A stretch of DNA of 64,000 nucleotides from Pseudomonas putida (GTDB lineage: Bacteria > Pseudomonadota > Gammaproteobacteria > Pseudomonadales > Pseudomonadaceae). A model generated the notes under the pieces. The model was not told the DNA's origin, did not search any database, and worked only from the letters and a program-made list of their open reading frames with translations. Shown here in pieces: positions 44,141 to 52,741 of the stretch. Both the position numbers and the translations under genes were made by a program. How positions within the stretch are numbered: position 1 is the stretch's first letter; the number at the start of each line of letters is the position of its first letter. The stretch spans positions 798,521-862,520 of the forward strand of contig NZ_MNAH01000003.1 in assembly GCF_001976065.1 (NCBI RefSeq). The letters are read 5' to 3'.

Positions 44141-44172
44141 TCCACATCAAATCATACGCAAGGAGACACAAA

Positions 44173-44913
44173 TTGAGAATTTGGATAGTCAACACCAGCA
44201 CGCTAAGTCGTTTGTTTATCCTCGAACAACTCCGAGAGCCGCTTTCCCTCTTCTGGTCTCTGATAGCCCCGCCACTTCTATTCGTGTTTCTTAACCTCGA
44301 CTCCCTCAACAACGACAACCTTTCATCTGAGTGGTACATCGCACAAGCGTCTTGGTATCTGAGCTATTTAGCTCTCTCCGTCTCTTTGTTTGGATTTTCC
44401 TTGTATCTTGTGGGTAGACGTGAAAGTGGCTTTATGAAAACTTTCATTCAGGGCAAAAAAGCAAAAACAATTTTTCTAGTATCACAAATAAATGCATCTA
44501 TTATACTTTCAATTCTCTATTTTATTATCTTTACAACCTTAACAACAACTATTTTCGGAACAAACCCAACAACAGCCCTGAAGAGCTTCTCACTACCTTT
44601 TGCACTCATAATGATTTTATTTGCATGGAGCACAATGATTATTTCTGTACTACCAATAACTTTTTCAAATGCAAACTCTGGCATATCAATAATCTTCATG
44701 ACAATGCTGATATTCAGCGTTGCTAGTTTAAAGTCAGATACGCCGACACTTACTTATCTTAACTTATTCAACCCACTATCAATTGCCACTCGATTTATGT
44801 CTGGCAACGGTGTATTTGCACCTGAGTCAATCGGCACAATACTCTTCCTGATCGCCCTAGGTGGAGTCGGTACCACTTTCATGAGAACAAACCCCGTATG
44901 GAACAGACAATGA
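44173..44913 (+). CDS. mcbE: McbE-like ABC exporter permease
   Basis: A 246-residue inner-membrane protein with about six hydrophobic helices (for example LIAPPLLFVFLNL, LSYLALSVSLFGFSLYLVG, IILSILYFIIFTTLTTTIFG, LIMILFAWSTMIISVLPI, IIFMTMLIFSVAS, IGTILFLIALGGVG), an ABC-2-type topology. The start is TTG 44173, 7 bases after a strong AGGAG (44161-44165). With the ATPase it should export the mature microcin, and in the E. coli system McbEF also adds to self-protection. Confidence 0.85.
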   Translation: MRIWIVNTSTLSRLFILEQLREPLSLFWSLIAPPLLFVFLNLDSLNNDNLSSEWYIAQASWYLSYLALSVSLFGFSLYLVGRRESGFMKTFIQGKKAKTIFLVSQINASIILSILYFIIFTTLTTTIFGTNPTTALKSFSLPFALIMILFAWSTMIISVLPITFSNANSGISIIFMTMLIFSVASLKSDTPTLTYLNLFNPLSIATRFMSGNGVFAPESIGTILFLIALGGVGTTFMRTNPVWNRQ

Positions 44914-45632
44914 CAAACACCTTAATCAATGGTGAAAACCTCACATTCAAATACGCCGAAAATAGCGTCCTAAATAATATTTCGTTTTCTTTTCAACGCG
45001 GCTGCATTATTGGAGTATTAGGAGAAAATGGAGCAGGCAAGACCACATTGTTCGATTTGATAAGCGGACACCTGAGACCAACAAGTGGCAATCTACTGGT
45101 CAGCATCAAGGCAGATGAGATCGCCTATTTGCCACAAGTTGTTACTCTCCCCCCTGCTTTACGCATCAAAGAAGTATTAGAAATGATGTCCTCTTTTCAG
45201 GGGATTAGTAAACTTCAGGCATCTTTAAGTTTGACTCGCTTATGGCCGAAACACATGCTGCGCCGCTACGAAGAAATAAAGAATCATCGAACAGGAATAT
45301 GTAGTTTTGGCGAGAAGCGTTGGTTCGCGACAGCAGCAATGCTAGCGATTTGTAAAAAAAATCTATTCATCCTGGATGAGCCGACAGCAGGCGTGGATGT
45401 TCAGTATCGCTATCTTATCTGGAAACTTATAAATAAGATGAAGGACTCCGGATGTACCATTATCGTTTCCTCGCACATCCTAGAAGAAATAGGTGAAAAT
45501 ACTGACTACTTTTATTTCCTCCAAAAATCTGGCATGCATAGATTTAATAGCATGCAAAATTTCCTGGACCTATTCAACTCAACCACTGCAGACGAAGCGT
45601 TCATCAAGGCGACAGTACTTGAGGAACGCTGA
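44910..45632 (+). CDS. mcbF: McbF-like ABC exporter ATPase
   Basis: A 240-residue ABC ATPase. Walker A is GENGAGKTTLFD, the Q-loop AYLPQVVTL, Walker B LFILDEPTAGVD, and the H-loop IIVSSHILEE. The signature is unusual, ICSFGEKRWFATA in place of LSGGQxQR. I chose ATG 44910 because it overlaps the mcbE stop as ATGA; ATG 44898 is also in frame. Partner of the upstream permease. Confidence 0.88.
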   Translation: MTNTLINGENLTFKYAENSVLNNISFSFQRGCIIGVLGENGAGKTTLFDLISGHLRPTSGNLLVSIKADEIAYLPQVVTLPPALRIKEVLEMMSSFQGISKLQASLSLTRLWPKHMLRRYEEIKNHRTGICSFGEKRWFATAAMLAICKKNLFILDEPTAGVDVQYRYLIWKLINKMKDSGCTIIVSSHILEEIGENTDYFYFLQKSGMHRFNSMQNFLDLFNSTTADEAFIKATVLEER

Positions 45633-45667
45633 CACTTTAATTACTTACCAAATAATAAGGAGCAAGT

Positions 45668-46240
45668 ATGAACAGAGTTCGTCATCTTGAGCATCGGGTA
45701 TTTTCCGGATTGAAATTTTCTGAAAAAAAAATATCGAACTGGAGTTTTTTTTCATGCAGATTCATCAAGTGCTTTTTTTCTGGCGCGAAATTAAGCAAGT
45801 GCCAGTTCGACTCTTGTGAATTCACTGAGTGCGATACTAGCAATGTGATACTTGGCAATTCACAGTTCGTTGATGCGAGCTTCAATGAGTGCAAATCACT
45901 TGGTCTCGACTGGACTAATGCTGCCTCCCCATTAAAACTATCCTTCAACAAATGCCGGCTTGACTACAACATTTTTACCAACCGCAACCTCGTAGAAACC
46001 CAGTTTATACAGTGCATGCTTCGAGATACTTTTTTCCAAAAATGCAATCTCGCTCGCTCATCGTTTTATGGAAGCGACCTCACACACACACACTTTGAAG
46101 AGTGCAAACTTAACTATACCGACATGACCGACGTCTTGAACTTTAACATTGCTCCGGAAAATAATGATATTACTAACGCAATTATATCGATAGATAGCGC
46201 ACTGATGCTTTTACGCAAATATCATTTGACGATAAAGTAG
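45668..46240 (+). CDS. mcbG: McbG-like pentapeptide-repeat immunity protein
   Basis: A 190-residue pentapeptide-repeat protein (E. coli McbG is 187). Five-residue periodicity with central Leu/Phe is clear: SGAKL-SKCQF-DSCEF-TECDT, then further turns such as CNLARSSFYGSDLTHTHFEECKL. Such right-handed beta-helices mimic DNA and bind gyrase; McbG protects gyrase from microcin B17 and partly from quinolones. It is rich in Cys. AAGGAG lies 5 bases before ATG 45668. It is the last gene of the cluster and convergent with wspR. Confidence 0.9.
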   Translation: MNRVRHLEHRVFSGLKFSEKKISNWSFFSCRFIKCFFSGAKLSKCQFDSCEFTECDTSNVILGNSQFVDASFNECKSLGLDWTNAASPLKLSFNKCRLDYNIFTNRNLVETQFIQCMLRDTFFQKCNLARSSFYGSDLTHTHFEECKLNYTDMTDVLNFNIAPENNDITNAIISIDSALMLLRKYHLTIK

Positions 46241-46458
46241 TAAGGGTCAAACAGGTGCGGCTCCATGCCAGCTCTGTCGCCCCTACTCATCGTCTTGTAC
46301 TTGGCTGATTTGCCCATGAGCTATGCAACCAGCTCATGTGACCAGTTCAAAACTAGACTGACCACAGAGCCGCTTTTAGCTAGAAACCGATTTTTGGAGC
46401 CTGGGTTTCAGAGCTTGTTGGACGCTCAGAAGATAACGCTGCTTGCTTCAAAAGGAAG
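46241..46458. other. Intergenic region between mcbG and wspR, with a hairpin
   Basis: 218 bases at the right edge of the AT-rich block. CATGAGCT (46315-46322) and AGCTCATG (46331-46338) form a perfect 8-bp stem with an 8-base loop but no U-run. A 70-codon open frame from 46265 runs into the 3' end of wspR and has no Shine-Dalgarno; I do not call it a gene. No direct repeat matching the left edge was seen. Confidence 0.5.
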
Positions 46459-47460
46459 TTACTCGATCCCCACCTGATTGCGCCCATTGTTCTTCGCCAG
46501 GTACAGCCCCTTGTCCGCCGCCGAGATTAATTCTCGGCAATTGCTGCCTGCTGTCGGGGTGATGGTCGACAGGCCGATGCTGATGGTCAGGCTCGATCCT
46601 TCGGTCGGGGCAATATGCGGAATCTTCAGCGCCGCGACGGTCATGCGCAGTTTTTCCGCCACCAGTCGCGCCCCGCCCTGGGAGGTGTTGGGCAGCACCA
46701 GGGCGAATTCTTCGCCGCCGTAGCGGGCCGGCAGGTCGGAAGGCCGGGCGCTGGCGTCGCGGATCGCCGTGGCGACCTGGCGCAGGGCTTCGTCGCCTTC
46801 CAGGTGGCCGAAGGTGTCGTTGTAGGTCTTGAAGTAGTCCACATCGATCATCAGCAACGACAATTGACTCTGCTCACGCAGCGAGCGGCGCCATTCAAGC
46901 TCCAGGTACTCGTCGAAATGCCGACGGTTCGACAGCCCGGTCAGGCCGTCGGAGTTCATCAGCCGTTGCAGCACCAGGTTGGTGTCGAGCAACTGCTGCT
47001 GGCTGACCCGCAAGGCGCGGTACGCCGCATCCCGCTGCAGCAGCGTCATGTAGGAACGCGAGTGATAGCGGATGCGCGCGACCAGCTCGATGTTGTCCGG
47101 CAGCTTGACCAGATAGTCGTTGGCCCCGGCTGCGAACGCCGCGCTCTTGATCAGCGGGTCTTCCTTGGTCGACAGGACGATGATCGGAATGTCCTTGGTC
47201 GCCGGGTGTTTGCGGTATTCGCGCACCAGGCTCAGGCCGTCGAGCCCAGGCATGACCAGATCCTGCAGGATCACTGTCGGCTTGATGCGCACGGCATGGG
47301 CAATGGCCTGGTGCGGGTCGGCGCAGAAGTGGAAGTCGATGTTTTCTTCGTTCGCCAACCCGCGTCGTACTGCCTCGCCGATCATGGCCTGATCGTCCAC
47401 CAACAGCACCATGGCGGCATTTTCGTCAGTCTTGAAGTCGTCGAGCTGTAAATCATTCAT
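46459..47460 (-). CDS. wspR: WspR: response-regulator diguanylate cyclase
   Basis: A 333-residue protein with an N-terminal receiver ([12 protein letters not shown]; phospho-acceptor Asp67 in [12 protein letters not shown]), a helical linker, and a C-terminal GGDEF domain whose active site reads [13 protein letters not shown] c-di-GMP inhibitory site RPSD lies 5 residues before GGEEF. Phosphorylation by WspE raises c-di-GMP synthesis and drives biofilm or wrinkly colony formation. It follows wspF after 46 bases and is the last gene of the operon; the microcin-like island begins just past it. Confidence 0.95.
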   Translation of the reverse strand: MNDLQLDDFKTDENAAMVLLVDDQAMIGEAVRRGLANEENIDFHFCADPHQAIAHAVRIKPTVILQDLVMPGLDGLSLVREYRKHPATKDIPIIVLSTKEDPLIKSAAFAAGANDYLVKLPDNIELVARIRYHSRSYMTLLQRDAAYRALRVSQQQLLDTNLVLQRLMNSDGLTGLSNRRHFDEYLELEWRRSLREQSQLSLLMIDVDYFKTYNDTFGHLEGDEALRQVATAIRDASARPSDLPARYGGEEFALVLPNTSQGGARLVAEKLRMTVAALKIPHIAPTEGSSLTISIGLSTITPTAGSNCRELISAADKGLYLAKNNGRNQVGIE

Positions 47461-47506
47461 GTGCGTTCACCTGAAACTACTTGGGCCAGGATTGCTGTTG
47501 AGAGGG

Positions 47507-48517
47507 TCATTTGGGAAAAAGCTCCAGCAAACGAGGCGCTATCTTTTCCAGCGGGCGTATTTCCACGGCGGCATCGATGGCCGCAGCCGCCTTGGGCATG
47601 CCGTACACCGCACTGCTCTGCTGGTCCTGCGCGATGGTCAGGTAGCCCTGCTGGCGCATGAGTTTAAGCCCTTGCGCCCCATCTCGCCCCATGCCGGTCA
47701 ACAAAACGCCAACCGCGTCGCCATTCCAGTAACTGGCCACGCTCTCGAAAAACACATCGATAGAGGGACGGTAGATCTCGTTGACCGGCTCAGCCGTGTA
47801 GGCCAGCGTGCCGTTTTTCAACAACCGGATATGGTGATTGGTGCCCGCCAGCAGCACGGTGCCGCTTTGCGGCGGCTCGCCCTCCTGGGCCAGGCGTACG
47901 TTCAGGCCGCTGGCGCTGCCGAGCCATTCGGCCATGCCGGCGGCGAATACCTGGTCGACGTGTTGCACCAGCACGATGGCCGGGGAAAAGTCCCGGGGCA
48001 GGCCCTTGAGCAGGATTTCCAAGGCCGCCGGCCCGCCAGCGGATGAACCGATGGCGATCAGGCTCTGGCGTGGGCCGCAACTGCGCGCGGGACTCGGGGC
48101 CGGTCGCTCCCGATTGCCCTTGTCGCCGATCAGCCAGCCGATGTTCATGATCTTGCGCAACAGTGGGGCCGCCGCTTCCTGGGGATTGCCCGCGCCGAGG
48201 GCCGGCGTGTCGACTACATCCAGGGCGCCATGGCCCATGGCCTCGAACACCCGATGCACGTTCTGCTGGCGATCGACGGTGACGATGACGATCGCGCAGG
48301 GCGTTTGGGCCATGATGCGCCGGGTGGCTTCCACGCCGTCCATCACCGGCATGATCAGGTCCATCAGGATCAGGTCGGGCGTGTGTTCGGCACACTTTTG
48401 CACGGCCTCCCGGCCATCGCCCGCCACCCAGATCACCTGGTGCGCCGGCTCGAAGGCCAATGCCCGGCGCAAGGCCTCCACGGCCATGGGCATGTCGTTG
48501 ACGATTGCGATTTTCAT
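47507..48517 (-). CDS. wspF: WspF: CheB-like methylesterase
   Basis: A 336-residue protein with a receiver domain (Asp53 in LILMDLIMPVMDG) and a CheB methylesterase domain with SSAGGPAALEILL (catalytic Ser), VQHVDQVFAAGMAEWL (His) and LLTGMGRDGAQGL (Asp). It demethylates WspA and resets signalling; loss-of-function mutations lock the pathway on and give wrinkly colonies. Its start overlaps the wspE stop by 4 bases (ATGA). All catalytic residues appear intact. Confidence 0.95.
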   Translation of the reverse strand: MKIAIVNDMPMAVEALRRALAFEPAHQVIWVAGDGREAVQKCAEHTPDLILMDLIMPVMDGVEATRRIMAQTPCAIVIVTVDRQQNVHRVFEAMGHGALDVVDTPALGAGNPQEAAAPLLRKIMNIGWLIGDKGNRERPAPSPARSCGPRQSLIAIGSSAGGPAALEILLKGLPRDFSPAIVLVQHVDQVFAAGMAEWLGSASGLNVRLAQEGEPPQSGTVLLAGTNHHIRLLKNGTLAYTAEPVNEIYRPSIDVFFESVASYWNGDAVGVLLTGMGRDGAQGLKLMRQQGYLTIAQDQQSSAVYGMPKAAAAIDAAVEIRPLEKIAPRLLELFPK

Positions 48518-50793
48518 GCCCGTGCTCCTCCAATGAGCTCAACCACCGCATCGAGCAGGGCGTCGTCGTGAAAGCTGGCCTTGGCTAGATAATAGTCGGC
48601 CCCGGCGTCCAGTCCACGACGACGGTCTTCTTCACGGTCCTTGTAGGACACCACCATCACCGGCAGCGATTGCAGGCGGTTGTCCCGGCGCAACAACGAC
48701 ACCAGCTCGATACCGTCCATGCGCGGCATGTCGATGTCGGTGATCAGCAGATCGAAATCCTCCGAACGCAAGGCATTCCAGCCATCCATGCCATCGACCG
48801 CCACGGCCACGTCATACCCTCGATTGAGCAGCAGTTTGCGCTGCAGCTCACGCACGGTCAGGGAGTCATCGACCACCAGGATCCGCTTGCGGGCCGCTTC
48901 GACCGCCTGACTGCCTTGGCGCGCGATGCGCTCCAGGCGCCCGGTGTTAAGCAGTTTGTCCACCGAACGCAGCATGTCCTCGACGTCGACGATCAACACC
49001 ACCGAACCGTCGTCGAGCAAGGCGCCGGCCGAGATGTCCTGGATCTTGCCCAGACGCTCATCCAGGGGCAGCACCACCAATGTACGCTCACCGATAAAGC
49101 GCTCGACCGCGACGCCATAGATCGTATCGCGCTCACGGATCACCACGACTTTCAAGGTTTGCTGAGCCACCTGGTTCGCCGGACGCTGCAACAATTGACT
49201 GGCGGCCACCAGCCCGACATGCCGGCCTTCGTGCCAGAAATGCTGGCGGCCCTCGACCTGAACGATATCCGCCGGCTCCAGATCGCACATGCGTTCGATG
49301 TGGGCCAGCGGGAAGGCATAGGCCTCGCCGCCGACCTCCACCACCAGGCTGCGCACCACCGACAGGGTCAGCGGCACTTCAAGATGGAAGCGACTGCCTT
49401 TACCTGCCGTCTGCTCCAGCACGACCGCTCCGCGCAGTTGGCGGACCATGTGCTGCACTGCGTCCAGGCCGACACCGCGCCCGGAGACTTCAGTGACTGT
49501 GTCGCGCAGACTGAAGCCTGGCAGGAACAGGAACGTCAGCAGCTCCTCTTCACTCAGTTGCGCGGCCGTATCGGCCGGGGACAACTGGCGCTCGACGATG
49601 CTGCGCCGGACCTTCTCCAGATCGACGCCATTACCGTCATCGCTCAACTCCAGCACCAGCAAGCCGGCTTGATGGGAGGCGCGCAGACGGATCAGGCCTT
49701 CCTCCGGCTTGCCGACCAACAGCCTTTGTTCCGGGGTCTCGATACCGTGATCCACGGCGTTGCGCAGCAGATGCGTCAGGGGCGCTTCGAGTTTTTCCAG
49801 GACGTCACGGTCGACCTGGGTTTTCTCGCCCTCGATCTCCAGCCTTACCTGCTTGCCGAGACTACGACCGAGGTCACGGACCATCCGTACCTGGCCGCTC
49901 AACACATCGGCAAACGGTCGCATGCGACAAGCCAGGGCCGTGTCGTACAACACCTGGGCGCGCTGACTGGCCTGCCAGGCGAACTCGTCCAGCTCGGCGT
50001 TTTTTTCCACCAGCAGTTGCTGGGATTCAGCCAAGAGCCGACGGGCATCTTCGAGGGCTTCCCGGGCTTCGAGGCTCAGGGCCTGGTCCTTGAGGTGCAG
50101 GTTTAGGGTTTCCAGGGCCCGCAGGCTGTTGTTCTGCATGCGCTTGAGCCGCTGCATGGTGGCCAGGTGCGGTTTGAGCCGCAGGGTTTCCACCAGGGAT
50201 TTGCTCGACAGATCGAGCAGGCTGTTCAGGCGCTCAGCCGTGACCCGCAGCACGCGCTCGCCGTTTTCGGTGGTGCGCCGGTTCTGTTTCGGCGCAACCG
50301 CCAGCGGCTCGACGGGCGGCGCCAGCTCTTCCACCACGGGTGCTTGGAGTTGCAGTTCTGCCATCACCGGCGCGGTGGGTGCCAGGTCCGGTACCGCGGC
50401 GGCCATCGGATCCAGCAGGCGCCCCATCAAGGCGACATAGGCTTGGATTTCCGCAGGCCCCGACACACTGTTCGGAGTCGCGATGCGCATCAGCAAATCG
50501 GTGCCTTGCAATAACGCATCGATGTGTTCCGGGCGCAGGTACAGGCGCCCTTCCTGGGCACTGACCAGGCAATCTTCCATGACATGCGCGACGCTGACGC
50601 CGGCATCGACGCCGACGATTCGAGCCGCGCCTTTGAGCGAATGCGCCGCGCGCATGCAGGATTCGAGATGATCGGCCTGGGTCGGATCGCGCTCCAGCGC
50701 CAACAGGCCTGCGCTCAGCACCTGGGTCTGGGCCTCGGCTTCCAGGCTGAACAGTTCCAGCAAAGAGGAGTCGCGCATTTGCTCGGGGGTCAT
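48514..50793 (-). CDS. wspE: WspE: CheA-like hybrid histidine kinase
   Basis: A 759-residue kinase. The N-terminal HPt domain has His51 in AAHSLKGAARIVG. Dimerisation and ATPase domains follow (HLLRNAVDHGIETPEQR N-box, DDGNGVDL, GRGVGLDAVQHMV), then a CheW-like domain, and a C-terminal receiver (DLLITDIDMPRMDG). It phosphorylates WspR and WspF. It overlaps wspD upstream and wspF downstream by 4 bases each. Confidence 0.95.
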   Translation of the reverse strand: MTPEQMRDSSLLELFSLEAEAQTQVLSAGLLALERDPTQADHLESCMRAAHSLKGAARIVGVDAGVSVAHVMEDCLVSAQEGRLYLRPEHIDALLQGTDLLMRIATPNSVSGPAEIQAYVALMGRLLDPMAAAVPDLAPTAPVMAELQLQAPVVEELAPPVEPLAVAPKQNRRTTENGERVLRVTAERLNSLLDLSSKSLVETLRLKPHLATMQRLKRMQNNSLRALETLNLHLKDQALSLEAREALEDARRLLAESQQLLVEKNAELDEFAWQASQRAQVLYDTALACRMRPFADVLSGQVRMVRDLGRSLGKQVRLEIEGEKTQVDRDVLEKLEAPLTHLLRNAVDHGIETPEQRLLVGKPEEGLIRLRASHQAGLLVLELSDDGNGVDLEKVRRSIVERQLSPADTAAQLSEEELLTFLFLPGFSLRDTVTEVSGRGVGLDAVQHMVRQLRGAVVLEQTAGKGSRFHLEVPLTLSVVRSLVVEVGGEAYAFPLAHIERMCDLEPADIVQVEGRQHFWHEGRHVGLVAASQLLQRPANQVAQQTLKVVVIRERDTIYGVAVERFIGERTLVVLPLDERLGKIQDISAGALLDDGSVVLIVDVEDMLRSVDKLLNTGRLERIARQGSQAVEAARKRILVVDDSLTVRELQRKLLLNRGYDVAVAVDGMDGWNALRSEDFDLLITDIDMPRMDGIELVSLLRRDNRLQSLPVMVVSYKDREEDRRRGLDAGADYYLAKASFHDDALLDAVVELIGGARA

Positions 50794-51473
50794 GTGAGGC
50801 TCCGGGTCACGGCGGACAACAACTGCTCTTCATCCAGCCAGCGCAGGCTGCGACCTTTGAACTGCATCACACCACGGGTGTACTTGGCACTGGCTTGCGC
50901 ACCAGAGCGGGACGCCGCATCGAGGATGCGTTCGTCGATGGCATGAATCCCGTCCACTTCGTCCACCGGCACCACCACGGGACCGCCGTGGGCGGCAATG
51001 ATCAGCATCCGCGGCATGACCCGCACACCATTGGGCACGCTGCTGACGCTATCGAGTCCCAGCAACTCGACCAAGGAAAGGCACGCCACCAGCGCACCCC
51101 GCACATTCGCCACCCCGAGCAAGGCCCGGGAGCGCTGATGGGGCAAGGAGTGAATGGCTTGCAACGGCGCCACTTCCACCAGACAGCGTGTGGCCAGCCC
51201 AAGCCATTCTTCGCCGAGGCGAAACATCAATAGCGAACGGGTCTGCACCTCGCTCTCGACTGCAACGGACATTGACGCGCGGTCGTCCTGTTGCAGCGCG
51301 TAACGATCCAGCAGACGCGTTGCGGCCGCCGAATACACCGCGCAATTGCGGCAATGGATGTGTTCGATCAGCAGCGGGCAGGACTTGTCGCCATGGATGC
51401 CGATACGGTTCCAGCAATCGTCGATGGCCTGGGCATCTGCATGGGTGACGTTCAAGGAGTCGGAGGCGATCAT
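50790..51473 (-). CDS. wspD: WspD: CheW-like coupling protein
   Basis: A 227-residue CheW-domain protein (MFRLGEEWLGLATRCLVEVAPLQ; RALLGVANVRGALVACLSL; VVPVDEVDGIHAI). The N-terminal ~65 residues contain several Cys/His (CWNRIG, CPLLIEHIHCRNCAVY) and are not part of the CheW fold. With WspB it links WspA to WspE. ATGA overlap with wspC. Confidence 0.92.
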   Translation of the reverse strand: MIASDSLNVTHADAQAIDDCWNRIGIHGDKSCPLLIEHIHCRNCAVYSAAATRLLDRYALQQDDRASMSVAVESEVQTRSLLMFRLGEEWLGLATRCLVEVAPLQAIHSLPHQRSRALLGVANVRGALVACLSLVELLGLDSVSSVPNGVRVMPRMLIIAAHGGPVVVPVDEVDGIHAIDERILDAASRSGAQASAKYTRGVMQFKGRSLRWLDEEQLLSAVTRSLT

Positions 51474-52741
51474 CGTTTACGCTCACTGTCAGCGGCGCGC
51501 TCGCTGCGGGCGGCGCGGTCCTGCAATCGTCTGGCTCCCACGGTATCGCCCTGGGATTGCAGCAAGGCAGCCAGGTGCATCAACGCATCGGAATGTTGCG
51601 GTTCGAGGTACAACGCCTTGCGATAAAAACCCTGGGCTTCGAGGACACTGCCGGCGACATCGCTGAGCAGCCCCAGCCAGTAAAAGACCTGGGCCACCGG
51701 CTCATGGTGGCGCAAATAGTGATCGCAGGCGGCGCGAGCTTCGGCGCTTTTGCCTTCGTTGGCCAGCGCGGCGACGTTCGCCAGCAGCGCGACAGCCTCG
51801 GAATTGTTCGGTTTGGCCGCATGCGATGTCGGCGTAACGCTGGCGAACGGCCGCCGTGGAGTCGGCACCGGGGCGATCCTGCGCACGGGTAGCGGCATCG
51901 GCAAGGATGTTGGTACGAATGTCGGCAGAGGCTCGGGCTCAGGAGCGCTTTGGCGACTGAAGGCAAAGGACTGCGCGATGCCGATCGAGCGCATGCCCAG
52001 GCGCCCCAGCAGGCTGCCTTCGGCCGGCCCGATAAACAGCACGCCATCGAGATGGGTCAAACGCTTGAGTACCTCGAAAACCTGCTTTTGCGTGGCCAGA
52101 TCAAAGTAGATCAGCAGATTGCGGCAGAACACGAAGTCAAAAGGTGGCTCGTTGGCCAGCAAGGCCGGATCGAGCAGATTGCCGACCTGCAGGCGCACCT
52201 GATCCAACACCCGGGCGCTGAGTCGATAGCCGTCGTTCTCGGCGATGAAGTAGCGGTCGCGAAAGGCAATGTCCTGACCGCGAAACGAATTCTTGCCATA
52301 CAACGCACGCCGCGCCTTGTCCACGGACAGCGGGCTGACGTCCATGCCGTCGACCTTGAACTGGTGCGGCTTGAGCCCGGCATCCAGTAGCGCCATGGCG
52401 ATCGAATAAGGCTCTTCGCCGGTGGAGCACGGCAGGCTGAGAATCCGCAGGGCGCGCATGTTGTTGAGGTCGGCCAGGCGTCTGCTCGCCAGCTTCGCCA
52501 GGGTGGCGAAGGATTCCGGATAACGGAAAAACCAGGTCTCGGGAACAATCACTGCCTCGATCAGCGCCTGCTGCTCGTCGCTTGAACACTGCAGGGTTCG
52601 CCAGTATTCGTCGGCCGTCTGCGCCTGGGATGCAGCGCTGCGTTGGCGCACCGCACGCTCGATGATCGCCGGGCCGACAGACGTCACGTCGAGGCCGATG
52701 CGCTCCTTGAGGAAATCGAAAAAACGCTGGTCGCTGCTCAT
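51470..52741 (-). CDS. wspC: WspC: CheR-like methyltransferase with TPR tail
   Basis: A 423-residue SAM-dependent glutamate methyltransferase. CheR N- and C-domains (residues about 1-270) show LPCSTGEEPYSIAM (SAM motif), MDVSPLSVDKARRALYG and VFCRNLLIYFD. After a Pro-rich linker the C-terminal ~120 residues contain tetratricopeptide-like helices (VFYWLGLLSDVAGSVLEAQGFYRKALYLEP). It adapts WspA opposite WspF. ATGA overlap with wspB. Confidence 0.93.
   Translation of the reverse strand: MSSDQRFFDFLKERIGLDVTSVGPAIIERAVRQRSAASQAQTADEYWRTLQCSSDEQQALIEAVIVPETWFFRYPESFATLAKLASRRLADLNNMRALRILSLPCSTGEEPYSIAMALLDAGLKPHQFKVDGMDVSPLSVDKARRALYGKNSFRGQDIAFRDRYFIAENDGYRLSARVLDQVRLQVGNLLDPALLANEPPFDFVFCRNLLIYFDLATQKQVFEVLKRLTHLDGVLFIGPAEGSLLGRLGMRSIGIAQSFAFSRQSAPEPEPLPTFVPTSLPMPLPVRRIAPVPTPRRPFASVTPTSHAAKPNNSEAVALLANVAALANEGKSAEARAACDHYLRHHEPVAQVFYWLGLLSDVAGSVLEAQGFYRKALYLEPQHSDALMHLAALLQSQGDTVGARRLQDRAARSERAADSERKR

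Larger units (their letters stand above)
40968..46240 (+). other. Microcin B17-like (thiazole/oxazole-modified microcin) gene cluster
   Basis: Seven consecutive plus-strand genes in the order of E. coli mcbABCDEFG: precursor, McbB-like, McbC-like dehydrogenase, YcaO, ABC permease, ABC ATPase, pentapeptide-repeat protein. Spacing is tight (−4 to +80 bases). Base composition and codon choice are far more AT-rich than the genes on both sides, and no REP element occurs inside, both signs of horizontal acquisition. Inserted between prfB and wspR, which are adjacent in P. aeruginosa as I recall. Confidence 0.92.

Noticed and set aside
46265..46477. A 70-codon open frame between mcbG and wspR
   Set aside because: No Shine-Dalgarno, overlaps the 3' end of wspR, and no recognisable protein pattern; treated as non-coding.
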